From: Vespa crabro | Lineage: Eukaryota > Arthropoda > Insecta > Hymenoptera > Vespidae | Direction of reading: 5' to 3' | Length of the DNA stretch: 64,000 bases | Assembly: GCF_910589235.1 (NCBI RefSeq) | Contig: NC_060957.1 | Coordinates: 12,116,867-12,180,866 of the forward strand | Shown: one piece after another, positions 49,138 to 60,809 of the stretch | How positions within the stretch are numbered: the stretch's first letter is position 1 | How the letters are laid out: the number at the start of each line of letters is the position of its first letter | Translations under genes and position numbers: made by a program | The notes under the pieces: generated by a model | Told to the model about the DNA's origin: nothing | Seen by the model: the letters and a program-made list of their open reading frames with translations, nothing else | Databases searched by the model: none

Positions 49138-51883
49138 TCAAACAATAGTAGTAAGTTTAGTTTTACGAGATTCCATGCCTTCAATAAGATCAGTTAATAG
49201 ATCTTCCATTTCTGTTGTTGCTCGCTTTAATTTGCAATTATCATTGACAACATAGGACTCTGTATACAATAAAAATGCTTATTATTGTAAAATAGTTATA
49301 AGATGTAAAAAAAAGTACAAGTAGAAATATATATAATACAATTTTTTCTTACAAATTATTCAATACAATATATTTTTATAATTATATTGCTTTCGTCTAT
49401 AAAAAAAAAAAAAAAAAAAAAAAATTGTTTTTAAAATTACTTACCTTCTAGTAAACAATCATTTGCAACCATGTTTTGCAATCTATCTAATATATCATTG
49501 AGATCTCCTTGAATATTTTGTAAACTACTGTGTTGTGAATGCTTATCAGGTCGTTGTAGAGAAGAAGGTGTATTATCTCTTTGAGGTCCAACAGGAGAAT
49601 CAGAAATTGTTATTGGAGATTCATTACAAGCAATATTTCCTATTGCAAGTTTATTGCTTTGTCTATCATCTTTATAATTAGAATCTCCATTATTTAACCA
49701 CTGAGAAAAGCCACTATCGGGTAAATTTAGTTCCGATCGTTTTCCTAAAGACAACAAAAATGTGAAAATTTTTGTACACACTATTATAAAGCTATAATTA
49801 TTTACCTCCTATCCATGTGCTTAATTCTATACATGTGCTACTAGGTGCTTTAACAAATGAACTTGAAGATGCTTCTTCACTACAAGTAAGACCATTTGTA
49901 TCATTTTTGTCTAATGATGTATTGAAATTACTTGAGGTTTGTATTTTGTTTCTATCAGTTACATTAGATAAATGTCTTTCTAGGGTGTCTTGATGTATTA
50001 TTGGACTTAATTCAAATTCTAATGGTAGAGCTGCAACTCTAGATGACAATGGAAGCATAGGTGTGCTTTGTAAACGATTAATAAATTGTGCCTCATATGG
50101 AGGATCTGCAAATAAGTATTTCTGCAAATAAATGTAATAATAATATTAATAGATTGTTATAATGATACAATAGTGTTAGGAACAATTTTTATGATTAATA
50201 TATACTTTTAATATTTTTAACCGTTGCAGTTGGGATTCAATAGTAGCTCTATGACGATGAAGTCTCTCCGCTCTAGCTCCCTGAATATCAAGTAATTCTA
50301 TTTGAAGTTGCTTGTTCTCTTCTTCTAAATGCATAATAATGCTTTGCAATTCCTTTTGAGGATCACTTAAAATTTTCCTTTTGATTGTACTTCTTAATGT
50401 GGAGCAATCTGATTGTTTTGCTACATTACTACAATACATTATAAATAAATTAGAAAAAGCACATAAATATTAACAAATAAAAATTATAATTTATTAACAA
50501 ACCTAACAGCACTTATCTGTGATTCCTCTGTGCTCATTATAACCATTTTAGAAGGACACAATCTTAATTTATTTCTGATTAATTCAATAATTAGTTTCGT
50601 TGCTTCTCGATTTGATGTCTACGAAAAAAGAGATATTAATTAAATTTCTCATTTTTATAACATACAAATGTAAAACTCATACCTTTGCACAATATTCCCG
50701 TACCGGATGTTTTAATTTATGTTTATTAGTTGTTTTACCTAGTAAAAAGCATTCCTGACATTGATGGTAACCAGTACATTTTAAGCACGAGTACTTTGGT
50801 CCTTGCACTGGTGTTACTTTACAAGAAGAACATTTTATATTGTGTACAACTGAAAGAAAAGATTTTTTGATAAAAGTTCTTGGAAATATTGCATTAAATA
50901 TTTATAAATATAGTTATAAATTTATCAAAAAAATATATATAAAAATTTATCTTAAAAATACTGACTGTGTTCTGCAGATTTCATTCTATTGAATGTTGTT
51001 ATCCAAACAAGTAAAGGTGGTTCTTGCATAATCCATGTGGCAAATTCTGATTCTGTAACTCCTAAACATCCTTGAGACTACAATTGGAATATAAAAAATA
51101 TTAAGTATATATCAATTGCAGTATATAATAAAATATTTAAATATCATGTATTACTTTCTCGAAGCAACTATCTATATGTGATTGAATGTGGTGATATCCA
51201 TAGGTCATATTTTCTCCAAGCATTTCAGTTATTTTACAGATATTAATTAATAGTGTATGCAGTCCAGCTCGGGACAGACAAGCATTATGATCGGCTAATT
51301 GCTGATAAAGATATCCATATTTCTCTTGCAATCTTCCGCAGCTCATTAATATCAATGCAAGTTTTACGGAAAAAACTGTAATACTTCTAGTATTTTGCCT
51401 AAAATATTTAATATTTTTTACTATATTCCCATGACAATATCAATTATTAACTGTAATATATAATTTGTAAACAAATATTATATAGAAAAATAATATATAA
51501 ATTATATTTACTTATCAAAGGTACATAAAATATAATTGACAGCTAGCTTTGTTACGTTATCAGTATCAAAGTCAAAGTTAGATTCTTTACGAGCTGCAAA
51601 ATAAATGTCAGAAAGAACATCTTCTATTTCACTTGGATCTAAGTTTACAGAATTTTCTGTAATTGATAATCTATGACGTTCAAATACACCAGCTATTAAT
51701 TCTAACTGTACATATTGCACTAAAACAAAATAGATAATTATATATTATTTATATAGTTATGTTCTATTTAATATATTACTTACTTTGAAGTTCTCGATGT
51801 ATTACTTGCATTTTTACAGCGGTTCTATACGATACATAACGTATAGCATTACAATCTTCTACAGATCGCATGGTATCTAACAT
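49138..51883 (-). CDS. dah: Dystrophin/dystrobrevin-family protein, discontinuous actin hexagon (dah)-like
   Basis: Ten exons: 51784-51883, 51512-51719, 51155-51398, 50966-51077, 50683-50849, 50503-50618, 50206-50428, 49806-50121, 49445-49744 and 49138-49259, totalling 635 aa. The first 220 residues are the dystrophin-type EF-hand region: RYVSYRTAVKMQVIHRELQM, LLINICKITEML, SCFEKSQGCLGVTESEF and PPLLVWITTFNRM. A ZZ zinc finger at about 225-270 has CSSC, CLKC and CQECF pairs followed by His residues. A coiled coil lies at about 330-390 (LQSIIMHLEEENKQLQIELL). The C-terminal region is Ser/Asn-rich and ends in a short helix. There is no actin-binding domain, spectrin repeat or WW domain. Size and divergence fit fly Dah (about 650 aa), which acts with recycling endosomes in furrow formation at cellularisation. 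Dystrobrevin proper or dystrotelin are alternatives. Confidence 0.8.
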
Positions 51884-52642
51884 TGCTGTATATGTATTGA
51901 TATAGAACTTGTCAAAATTGAATTGTTCAATTCATGTATATCAAATTGATATTGTTCGTATGGTAATTATTTTCATTTTTATATTTATATCATATTTTAA
52001 ATTGCATGTATTTTTTTATGTTATTTTTTTTCTTAGATTAATGCAATTGATAATGTAAAAAAAGGTATATAAAAAGATATTCGAAATATATGCATCTGTA
52101 TTTCAATTTTCTTTATAATGTATGAAAAAATATAATTTATAAAAATGAATATCTTATAAAAATAATTGTTTTCATATTAACGTAATATTAGTGAACTTAC
52201 TTTATGTTAATCCAATGAAATAATTATGCATATATTTTGATATATTTTAAATGTTGAAAGTAAACAAAAAGACGCCTACGTATTAACCATAGAACAAAAA
52301 ATATACACAGAGTGGCGAATATCTAGGGAATATTTTCTAATACGATGTGCGCGATAGACCAAGGTTACGATTATTGGATGGTTCTCTTTATGAAAAGTGT
52401 ATACATATATAAAGTTTTTGTAAAATTATATCAAATGAAATAATTATTAAAACTTAATAGAAGAAAAATATTTATAATCTTATTTTTATTTATTTTTTTT
52501 TTTTTTTTATTTATAATTTGTACAAATTATGTTACATTAATAATTTGAGTCTTTCTTAAATTACTTCATAGTTGTATATATATTACAATATTGTAAGTTG
52601 AATCTAACATTATTTTGAAGAAATTCATTTTATATTGACATC
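51884..52642. promoter_or_regulatory. Bidirectional promoter interval, dah-like / RIOK1
   Basis: About 760 bases between divergent starts. The least AT-rich part (about 52270-52390) is the likely promoter area. Nothing else is named. Confidence 0.35.
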
Positions 52643-54656
52643 ATGTTTGAAACATATGATGAAGGACAATTTAGCGATGCCGATGAAACTGAAATACCGT
52701 ATGTATATTTTCATAATTTTTTCTATTTTCGATAAATTATATTTTGTTAACCTATATTGTTCATAGAGATAAATATTTTATTTTATTTTATTTTGTTTTT
52801 TATTTTATTTTATTTTATTTTATTTTATTTTATTTTATTTTATTTTATTTTATTTTATTTCATTATTCACAGAGTGGTTAATTCAAAGGGAGCACCATTA
52901 TTTCAATGCACACTTGATGAAGATATTAAAGAATTAGCAATAACTGACGATAGAGATGAAGAAGATTATTTCGAAGACGATAGTTATGATTGGGATGTAA
53001 ATGAAGCCAGTAGTAGTCAGAAGGATATAAAAAGTCCAAATACTCGACATACTAATGCACAAGCTGCTTCTAGTAAGATTTCTAATTTTCAACCAAACGA
53101 TAAATTATTTCGTCGTTATGCAAATAAGATCAATATTGAAAAATATGAAGGACCATCTCTACCAGATCATGCTGCTAATTTTCTTATTAAAACTGATAAA
53201 CGTATGGAAAAAGATCGCATTAGAACAAAAGATAAACATGATCGTGCAACGGTTGAGCAAGTTATGGATCCTCGGACCAAAATGATATTGTTTAAGCTTT
53301 TAAATCAAGGAATAATTTCTGAGATTAATGGTTGTATTTCTACTGGAAAAGAAGCTAATGTTTATCATGCAATTTCTAAAACTGGTGTTGAATTTGCGAT
53401 AAAAATCTATAAAACTTCGATTTTACAATTTAAAGATCGTGATAAATATGTAACCGGAGAATTTCGTTTTCGGCATGGATATTGTCGCCACAATCCACGC
53501 AAAATGGTAAGGATATGGGCTGAAAAAGAATTACGAAATTTAGCACGCTTAGATCAAGCAGGTGTAAATGCTCCTAAACCTATTCTATTACGTAGTCATG
53601 TATTATTAATGGACTTTATTGGTACCAATGGTTGGCCTTCACCTAAATTGAAAGATGTTGCTCTTACTGATTCAAAATTTAGAAAACTTTATAGAAAGTG
53701 TATAAAAATCATGTGGGAATTGTACAATAAATGTAAATTAGTTCATGCTGATTTAAGTGAATACAATATGCTCTATCATGATGGATCTATTGTAATAATA
53801 GATGTATCTCAATCAGTTGAACATGATCATCCTATGGCTCTTGAATTTCTTAGGAAAGATTGTACAAATATTACTGGTTAGTCTTCAGATTAATGTTAAG
53901 TAAAATGAATTATAATATAAAATTAATCGAATTATTTATATTGCTTTTAGAATATTTTAAGAAAAATGACGTATGTGTAATGTCAGTAAAAGCACTGTTT
54001 GACTTTATAACGGATCCAACCGTGAATGAAAATAACATGGATGAATATTTAGATACCGTGTCAAATCAAATACAACAAAAAATAAATCATGAAAGTTGTC
54101 CTGATCAGGAAATAAATGAACAGGTTTTTAAGCAAGCTTATATACCGCAAAGATTAAGTCAAGTGATTGATATAGAACGGGATATAAAACTTGCTAAATC
54201 AGGAAAAGAAGATTTGATCTATAAAACGTTAATTGGATTAAAAGCAGATTTGTCAAAACCTAATGAAACACCTGATATTATTACCGATAAGACTAAAAAA
54301 AATATTTTAGATAATGATGCAAAAGAAGAAGAAGAAAGTACATGTTCAGATACTGAAGATACAGACGATGAAAGTAGTAAAGAAAATGAATCTAAATTTG
54401 TTAGTTCTGCACGTCCTCGAAATGAGAGTCCCGAAAGCAAAAAGGTTATTTATTGGTTTTTTCTATTAATTTTTTGTTGAACTTGAATTAAATGTTCTTG
54501 CACTTTCAATTTTACAACTAATATACAATGATTTTATAATGAATTTATTTATAGGCCCGCAAAAAAGCTGTTAAAGAACAACAAGCTGAGAAGAGAAAAA
54601 GTAAAGTTAAAAAGCATATAAAGAAAAGGAAAGAGAGATTACTTAAAAAGAAATAG
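52643..54656 (+). CDS. RIOK1: Serine/threonine-protein kinase RIO1
   Basis: Atypical kinase/ATPase needed for late cytoplasmic maturation of the 40S subunit (20S to 18S rRNA cleavage, release of Nob1 and Pno1); it also associates with PRMT5. Four exons: 52643-52698, 52873-53876, 53951-54444 and 54555-54656, giving 551 aa (human 568). An acidic N-terminus precedes the RIO domain: nucleotide loop GCISTGKEANVYHA (about 170), Lys of FAIKIYKTS, flexible loop with FRFRHGYCRHNPRKMVRIWA and hinge LLMDFIGTNGW. The catalytic loop is LVHADLSEYNML and the metal-binding Asp is in IIDVSQSVEHDHP. The C-terminus is acidic (EEEESTCSDTEDTDDESS) and then strongly basic (KVKKHIKKRKERLLKKK), as in the family. All catalytic residues are present. 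The apparent upstream in-frame start in exon 2 comes from the intronic repeat. Confidence 0.97.
52773..52863 (+). repeat. (TTTTA)n pentanucleotide repeat in RIOK1 intron 1
   Basis: About 17 TTTTA units with one G interruption make up half of the 174-base intron and end about 10 bases before its AG acceptor (52872). The repeat supplies the pyrimidine-rich tract. Confidence 0.95.
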
Positions 54657-56343
54657 AAATGTTTTACATTATATAAATATATCAAATTTTAAACAATATT
54701 GTATCTGAAATACATTACATTTATATTTTAAATATTGTAAATTTAACATATTTGTCACAGTTCATCTTAAAAAAATTGAAATTTATTTTACTAATGAGAT
54801 TAATAACAAAAAATTTATCGATATAGTAGTATGCATTAAAAAGTTTTAATTAACCTAAAATTTCTTCTAAGTTTTATTTCAGAAAAAAAAAATTTTTCCA
54901 TTTAAAAATTATAATTATAGTACATGTTTTTTTTAATGACAAATATGACTAACGATATAATAATTTTCATATTAGATCGTTCGAAATCTGTTACATAAAT
55001 ATAAAGGATTTGTAGAATTTATTACATCATAATATTGCTATTGCAATATAAGTTATATAACAAATTACATGAAAAGATATCATGTCTTATATAACTCATT
55101 TACCTTTAACTCATTTACATTTAAATAAATTTAATTATTCACTAAGTTTGATAGAATTATATATTACAATAAAGTGATAACATAAAACTGATAATCGAAA
55201 AAATTATTAATTCCTATTATGACCAACAAAATAAATTAATATCATCTTTGTGAAAAAATCACATTCGCATAAATTAATATTATTGGATACTAAAATAATA
55301 TATCAAAAATATTAGATTATATCAACCAGTTATTTTTAAAATTATTTAAAACTAACTTTACAATATATTTATTATATAAATTTTATCCTGGGGGAGAAGG
55401 GTTAATTATGATTTTATCAAAAATTATAAAAACATTAATAAACATATGTATATGTATTTCATTATATAAATTTAAGTTCCCTTGTTTTAGAAATAGTAGG
55501 TTTATGATTACTTTAATATGATTGATTTAATAATAAATATATGATTATAAAGAATGCTAACACACTTTCAGGTTAGTAACACATTATATTAGTTGTTCTT
55601 TTCAATTTATTTTTGCACTTTAGTATTCGAATATCTGTTAATATATACGATATAATTAAATATACTTGGCAATTTTGAAGTAGTCTATGCTTGTGTTTTA
55701 GTAACATTTATAAATACATATAGAACTGCATGTTAACGTGTATAAGATTCTTATCCAACTTATACGTTCCAACTTCTTACAACCTTGTTGTTTAATCATA
55801 ATCAATAAAATTCGCGCGAGCGCAAGCGGCCGTTAGATATTTCATTATTTGATACATATAGTAATTCTTCTTCATAATGATTTCTAAGTAATTCTATTAT
55901 TTTTACTGTGTTTTATATATCAGTAATTTTTGACGCACGCGCATAAAATTCAAGGTACATCACTGATCGAAAATTCTTTACTTAATAACGACAAAAAAGT
56001 TAGTTATTTAAAAAAGATAAATTACAATTAAAATTAATAAACAATTTATTTTATTATATAGTTCTGTCCTCTTACAGTTCTTTTATCAAATAGATTAGAA
56101 AGAATACTAACTATAAGATTTTAACAAATGTATAATTTCTTTTTTTTTTCCTATATCATTAATATATTTTCAGATTTTATAATATAAAAAAAAAAAATAA
56201 TATATTCATATTCGGGATTTGATACATTTATTTGTATATATCATTATGTATTCATGTCTCATTAATTTAAATGTCATACTTATATATGTTTAAAATATCG
56301 TATATTTTTTGAAATTTATTATTAATATAAATCGTACGATAGG

Positions 56344-56381
56344 GAGATAAAAGACAGACAGAAAGAGAGAAAGAGAGAGAG

Positions 56382-56422
<41 letters not shown>

Positions 56423-56424
56423 TT
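56344..56424. repeat. (GA)n-rich tract
   Basis: A purine tract with GAGAGA units, slightly interrupted, in intergenic DNA. Confidence 0.9.
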
Positions 56425-58657
56425 TTATAAGAAAATAATAAATGTGGTATTCTTAATTTTTGTGGTGTAACCTGATGTGCAAGTTATCTTTGTTGAATGA
56501 GAGAAACAGATACAAAAAGGATAAATATATACACATGTAATATTACGTATCTTGTAGAACATGAATTTAGGAGAAGAAAAGGGTGCAGGTAGTATGAAGG
56601 AAAAAAGGCAAAAAAAAAACAAATTTCATGCAACATATAAATTCCAAAAGAATTTAAGATTCGACTGAAATATGTAAGAGGTTGTTAACGTTACGCGCAT
56701 GCGTGTGTAGGATACTTATGCTACTTGATAAAATACATATACGAAAACGAGTGTATATTAACTCTATAACATCAATAAGAAACTTACACATTAATTAATA
56801 TATTCCCGTTCATGAGAATTTAAGATTTATCCTGGATCTTTAAGAATATTTGGAATCTGAAAACTGCGTCTACACACACATTGCGTGTAATAACGGATAA
56901 AAGAGAAGAAGTGACAACGTCGCATTTTGCTTGCTCGAAGTGCAATGTTGCAGTTATACGATGAAGTGGTATAGAAGTGTGTCTTCGTTCTTAGTATATT
57001 TGTAATAAACATACGTTTTCGAAACGTGGATTATATGTGCACCATTGACTACAGTCTTCTACTCAATATTGTGATGTAAGTTTACATATAGTATCATCAT
57101 TTTTCATAGTAGTATAAATAGATATCGTCCATTTTTTAAATAATCACTATAATCTAATCGAAGTGGTTATGGTTGAATACAAGTGTTGATAGAGTACATT
57201 AACCTATTACAATTTTTGTATTTTTAAGGAATAATTATATTATTGATTGTTAAGTATAAAATAAGAATTTATCTTTCGCGGTATTGTAACAATATCTAAT
57301 TGTAGTTTTGTTATCTTTATTTTCAAGAGTTTACAAATAATAATCTCAATGATATAGTTTTTCATATAATAAAAGAAGTACCGTCAGTAACTATGGGCCT
57401 TAAGTCCCAAGCTTTTAATCGCAATATCCGGAATTACATCCATACGTATATGTATTGCTACATGTATGGGTACATATGTATATATATATACACTTATGTG
57501 TATATATAGACGATTACTACTGGATCCAAAAGCAACCATTTTAGAATTCCTGGATACGCCATTTTGTTGTTTCGTATGAAATGGTCGACATGATGATGTT
57601 TTGTTTTATTTTGACAATACACAGAATCTATAGATCTTGAATTATTTATTATTTTAATTTACTTTCGATTGAAATATAATTATGAGAAATGTAAAATACT
57701 GTCCTTAATAGCAAAATCTTTAATATATAATTGTAATGTTACGATCGAACGATTGTAATACCTTAACACAAATTAATTTTTTTTTTTTTAATATTGTACG
57801 AATTTTGTTGTAATATTTTGTAGTTATTTTTTCTATTTAAGACAAAATATTTTATATATTCGTCATATATGTTATATATATATAACAGTGCAACATACAC
57901 AGGACTGAAGTAGAAAAAAAAAATAATATTAAAAAACTAATAAATAAATAAAAAGAATTAAAATAAATACAAGTAGGTTGGATATAAAGATTATAATCAA
58001 AGTATAAATCGAAGTATAAAAGTAAAAATCGATCAAATGTTTTGCGTATAATCACATGATTTCTCCCACCACATAGCTTAAACATTGTACTGCTAGTATA
58101 GCGCACGTTGGTCTTATCAAAAGGCGCAGAATATGCGAGGGTGGGGCTATTCATGGACCGTTCAATAAAGAGAACTTGTCAGTTTTATTAGGTTAAAGTA
58201 TCAATATTTATATATTAATGAATATTTTTAATGCAAACAAATAATTATTTTTTGTTATTATTAAAGAGCATTATAATTATAGATTAATAATTTTCAATGA
58301 TCATTCAATTGAAAATATCTATATAAATATCTTCCAAAAGTAGAATTGCACTGTTACATATGTAGGTAAAAATGTATCAATAGAAAATATAGATTATAAA
58401 ACACGCGTACGTACATCATGCACATGCTTGTTATTTTTTATTTACATCTTATCTAATCTGTATATTTTCATTGATGCGTTTCATGATCGAAAAAAAATTA
58501 GATAATGTTTAATCGACCAAAAAAAAACAAAAAAGTTATAAGCATTATACAAATTTCTTGTTATATTTCAACTATTAAATACTATTATGTCCTACTTCAA
58601 ACTTTACGAACGTTTAAAACATATCCTAATATTAATAAATATAAGAAATGTGAAATA

Positions 58658-58659
<2 letters not shown>

Positions 58660-58718
<59 letters not shown>
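58660..58718. repeat. (TA)n microsatellite
   Basis: A nearly pure TA run of about 55 bases. The Ile/Tyr tail of the + ORF at 58505-58726 derives from it. Confidence 0.95.
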
Positions 58719-58721
<3 letters not shown>

Positions 58722-58886
58722 ATTAATATTAATAGAAATGAGTAATATATATATACTAAAAAAAAAGTAACGTTTCAATAGTACGTTAGCTATCACAGGT
58801 CTACTCGATTAAGCCACTCAACAGTCTACAAAGAAAGGATCAACATATTTTTGAAGAAGAAAATATTCTTTTTGGGACATCTTTAT

Positions 58887-59037
58887 TTACTTCGGAATGA
58901 CCGAAATGGATATATCCCCCTCCGTGTTGCGATACAGACAGCTACCATAGTAAATCCTCTTCGTGTATCTTCGGTTAATTTCGTCGGAACACATCTCGGG
59001 GCCTAGGTTCAGTGTTCTACGTTCACACTGTCCAAAC
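58887..59037 (-). CDS. Possible orphan terminal exon
   Basis: A GC-richer block. On the minus strand a good acceptor (ATCGATAG|GTTTGG) opens a 50-codon frame (RFGQCERRTLNLGPEMCSDE, then INRRYTKRIYYGSC and onward). It ends at a TAA that overlaps an AATAAA polyadenylation signal at 58882-58887. Balanced codon use, two or more Cys and the acceptor/stop/poly(A) arrangement look like a last coding exon. No upstream exon could be joined within the window to the right, where MFAP-like or other minus-strand frames are absent. Alternative: 3' end of a non-coding transcript, or chance. Confidence 0.25.
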
Positions 59038-59429
59038 CTATCGATAATCTTATATTTTCGATGACATTTACGCAATATATATGTAAATCGATTGTATTAG
59101 TATATATATGTATATATATATGCAAATATATCGATAAATGGTATATAAATCTTTCATCGAAACGAACTATTTCGTGATTCGTTTCCTTTAGTCAATGATA
59201 CGCGAGTTCGTGTATGCTTTTACAAAGCGTGCGTTTGATACGTTAGTGTATTCAAAAGTGTTCTTTATACGTGCCATACACGTTGAGGACAATTAGACAC
59301 GAAAAAAAAAACTATTTTCTTTTGATTTACGATATCCTCCATTTTTTTTTTGCCAAATGTATTACGGCTGATGAATATAATTTTTTAGCAGAGAATTGAA
59401 TACAGTATATATTGTCGGTCCGCCATCTT

Positions 59430-59530
59430 GCATATTCCACTACTTATGGGCCAGGGCCGACCGTAATAACGGCGCGTTGACTAAGGGGGCCCTTTGACGT
59501 TACACATTCGATTATACGGAAGTGATAAAA
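59430..59530 (+). promoter_or_regulatory. GC-rich island, probable ATF7IP promoter/5'UTR
   Basis: The most GC-rich 100 bases in the right half of the window, including a GGGCCAGGGCCGACC core and GGCGCG, 1.3 kb before the first coding exon of the ATF7IP/windei gene. A GCCATCTTG YY1-like string lies at about 59420. The assignment is by position and composition only. Confidence 0.35.
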
Positions 59531-60809
59531 TTGATATTTCATTGAAATCTCAATTATCATTGGTACGATTTTTTTTTTAATATTTTATATTTTCCTGAAC
59601 GGTAACTGATTTAGTTTTCGATTAAATTTAAAAAAAAAATTGTACTATGTATTTAGCGCGCGAATCGCCTGAATGACGTAAGTGCTGACATCGTGCGGAG
59701 AGCATTGATCTGAATTCGAAGTATGACATGCCAACTTTCTACACAATATGTTCGTTTTTAGTGATTCTTAACGAACATTTTTGTTTTGTGTCGGTTTATT
59801 CATTGATTTCTCTCTTAGTGTATATATGCGTACGACAGCGTGTCCCCGGTCTTCGTATTGCAAATAATTTCAAATTTTATGATTTTTTTGAAAATGTACC
59901 GTGAAAGAATATTAAATTTTCGTTCAAACGTACGAACGAATAGAAAAAAAATGTGGGTAGATAAGAAAAATTTTCGATACGCGTCATATTATAAAGTAAT
60001 TACTTTCAATATTTATCGTATCAATGAAATATGATTGAGATCATTGTTATGCATGTAACGGGAATTATTTCACGATTATTCGAATGATTAGATGATCTTT
60101 GGGATATGTAATCCAAAGATTTATTGATGCTTTAACAAAATTTCCTTTTTCTTTAATAATTCGATGATTTGGTAGTTAATTTGTTTCGGTATGAAAGTAA
60201 AATTGAAAATTTTGCTGGATAATTCACTAATCTTTGTGGTGAGCTGTTACAATTTTTTCATTATTTTCAAGTGATAAATTTATGTATTTTTTTTTATTTG
60301 TCATTTGTCATTTGTTAATCCGTAATTGTAATGCTACTTTTTCTATTTTTTTTTTCTTTTTTTTTTTTTTTTTTTTTTTTTTTTGTTTTGTTTTTGGTAA
60401 TAAGACAATTTTGTTTGTTTTATATGATATAATTTGAAATAGAAAACACAATAATTTAAAATTATTATTATTAATATATACAAACACACACGCACGCACA
60501 ATATCTAATTGTTATTATGATGTGTGTATGAATATATTGATAATAGATTGGAATTCTATATGATTTAATAGTAAATAAAAAAGCAGTGAATATATATTAG
60601 AATACTAAGATTAATTATTTTCTTTATTTCTGTGAGAAGAGAGTAAATATTATAAATAAGAATAGTAATAACTACATGAAGAAATTTTCATTATAAATAA
60701 TTCTCAATGTAGTTACATTTGGATTATTCACAGATTAAAAAACAGTAAAGTGTTACAAAATAAATGAGATTGCTGTGATATTTCTCTATATACTGCCTCT
60801 CTTTAAATA

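Larger units (their letters stand above)
54657..60809. other. Gene-poor 6 kb stretch
   Basis: The 3' flank of RIOK1, then mostly AT-rich DNA. Islands of more balanced composition lie at about 55750-55830, 56820-57060, 57390-57600, 58040-58170, 58890-59040 and 59400-59530. The last (with GGGCCAGGGCCGACC and GGGGGCCC) is the most GC-rich and probably belongs to the ATF7IP promoter or first exon, with transcription running right. A possible orphan exon at 58887-59037 is listed separately. The remaining islands could be long 3'UTR, non-coding RNA or conserved elements; nothing in sequence decides. Confidence 0.4.
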
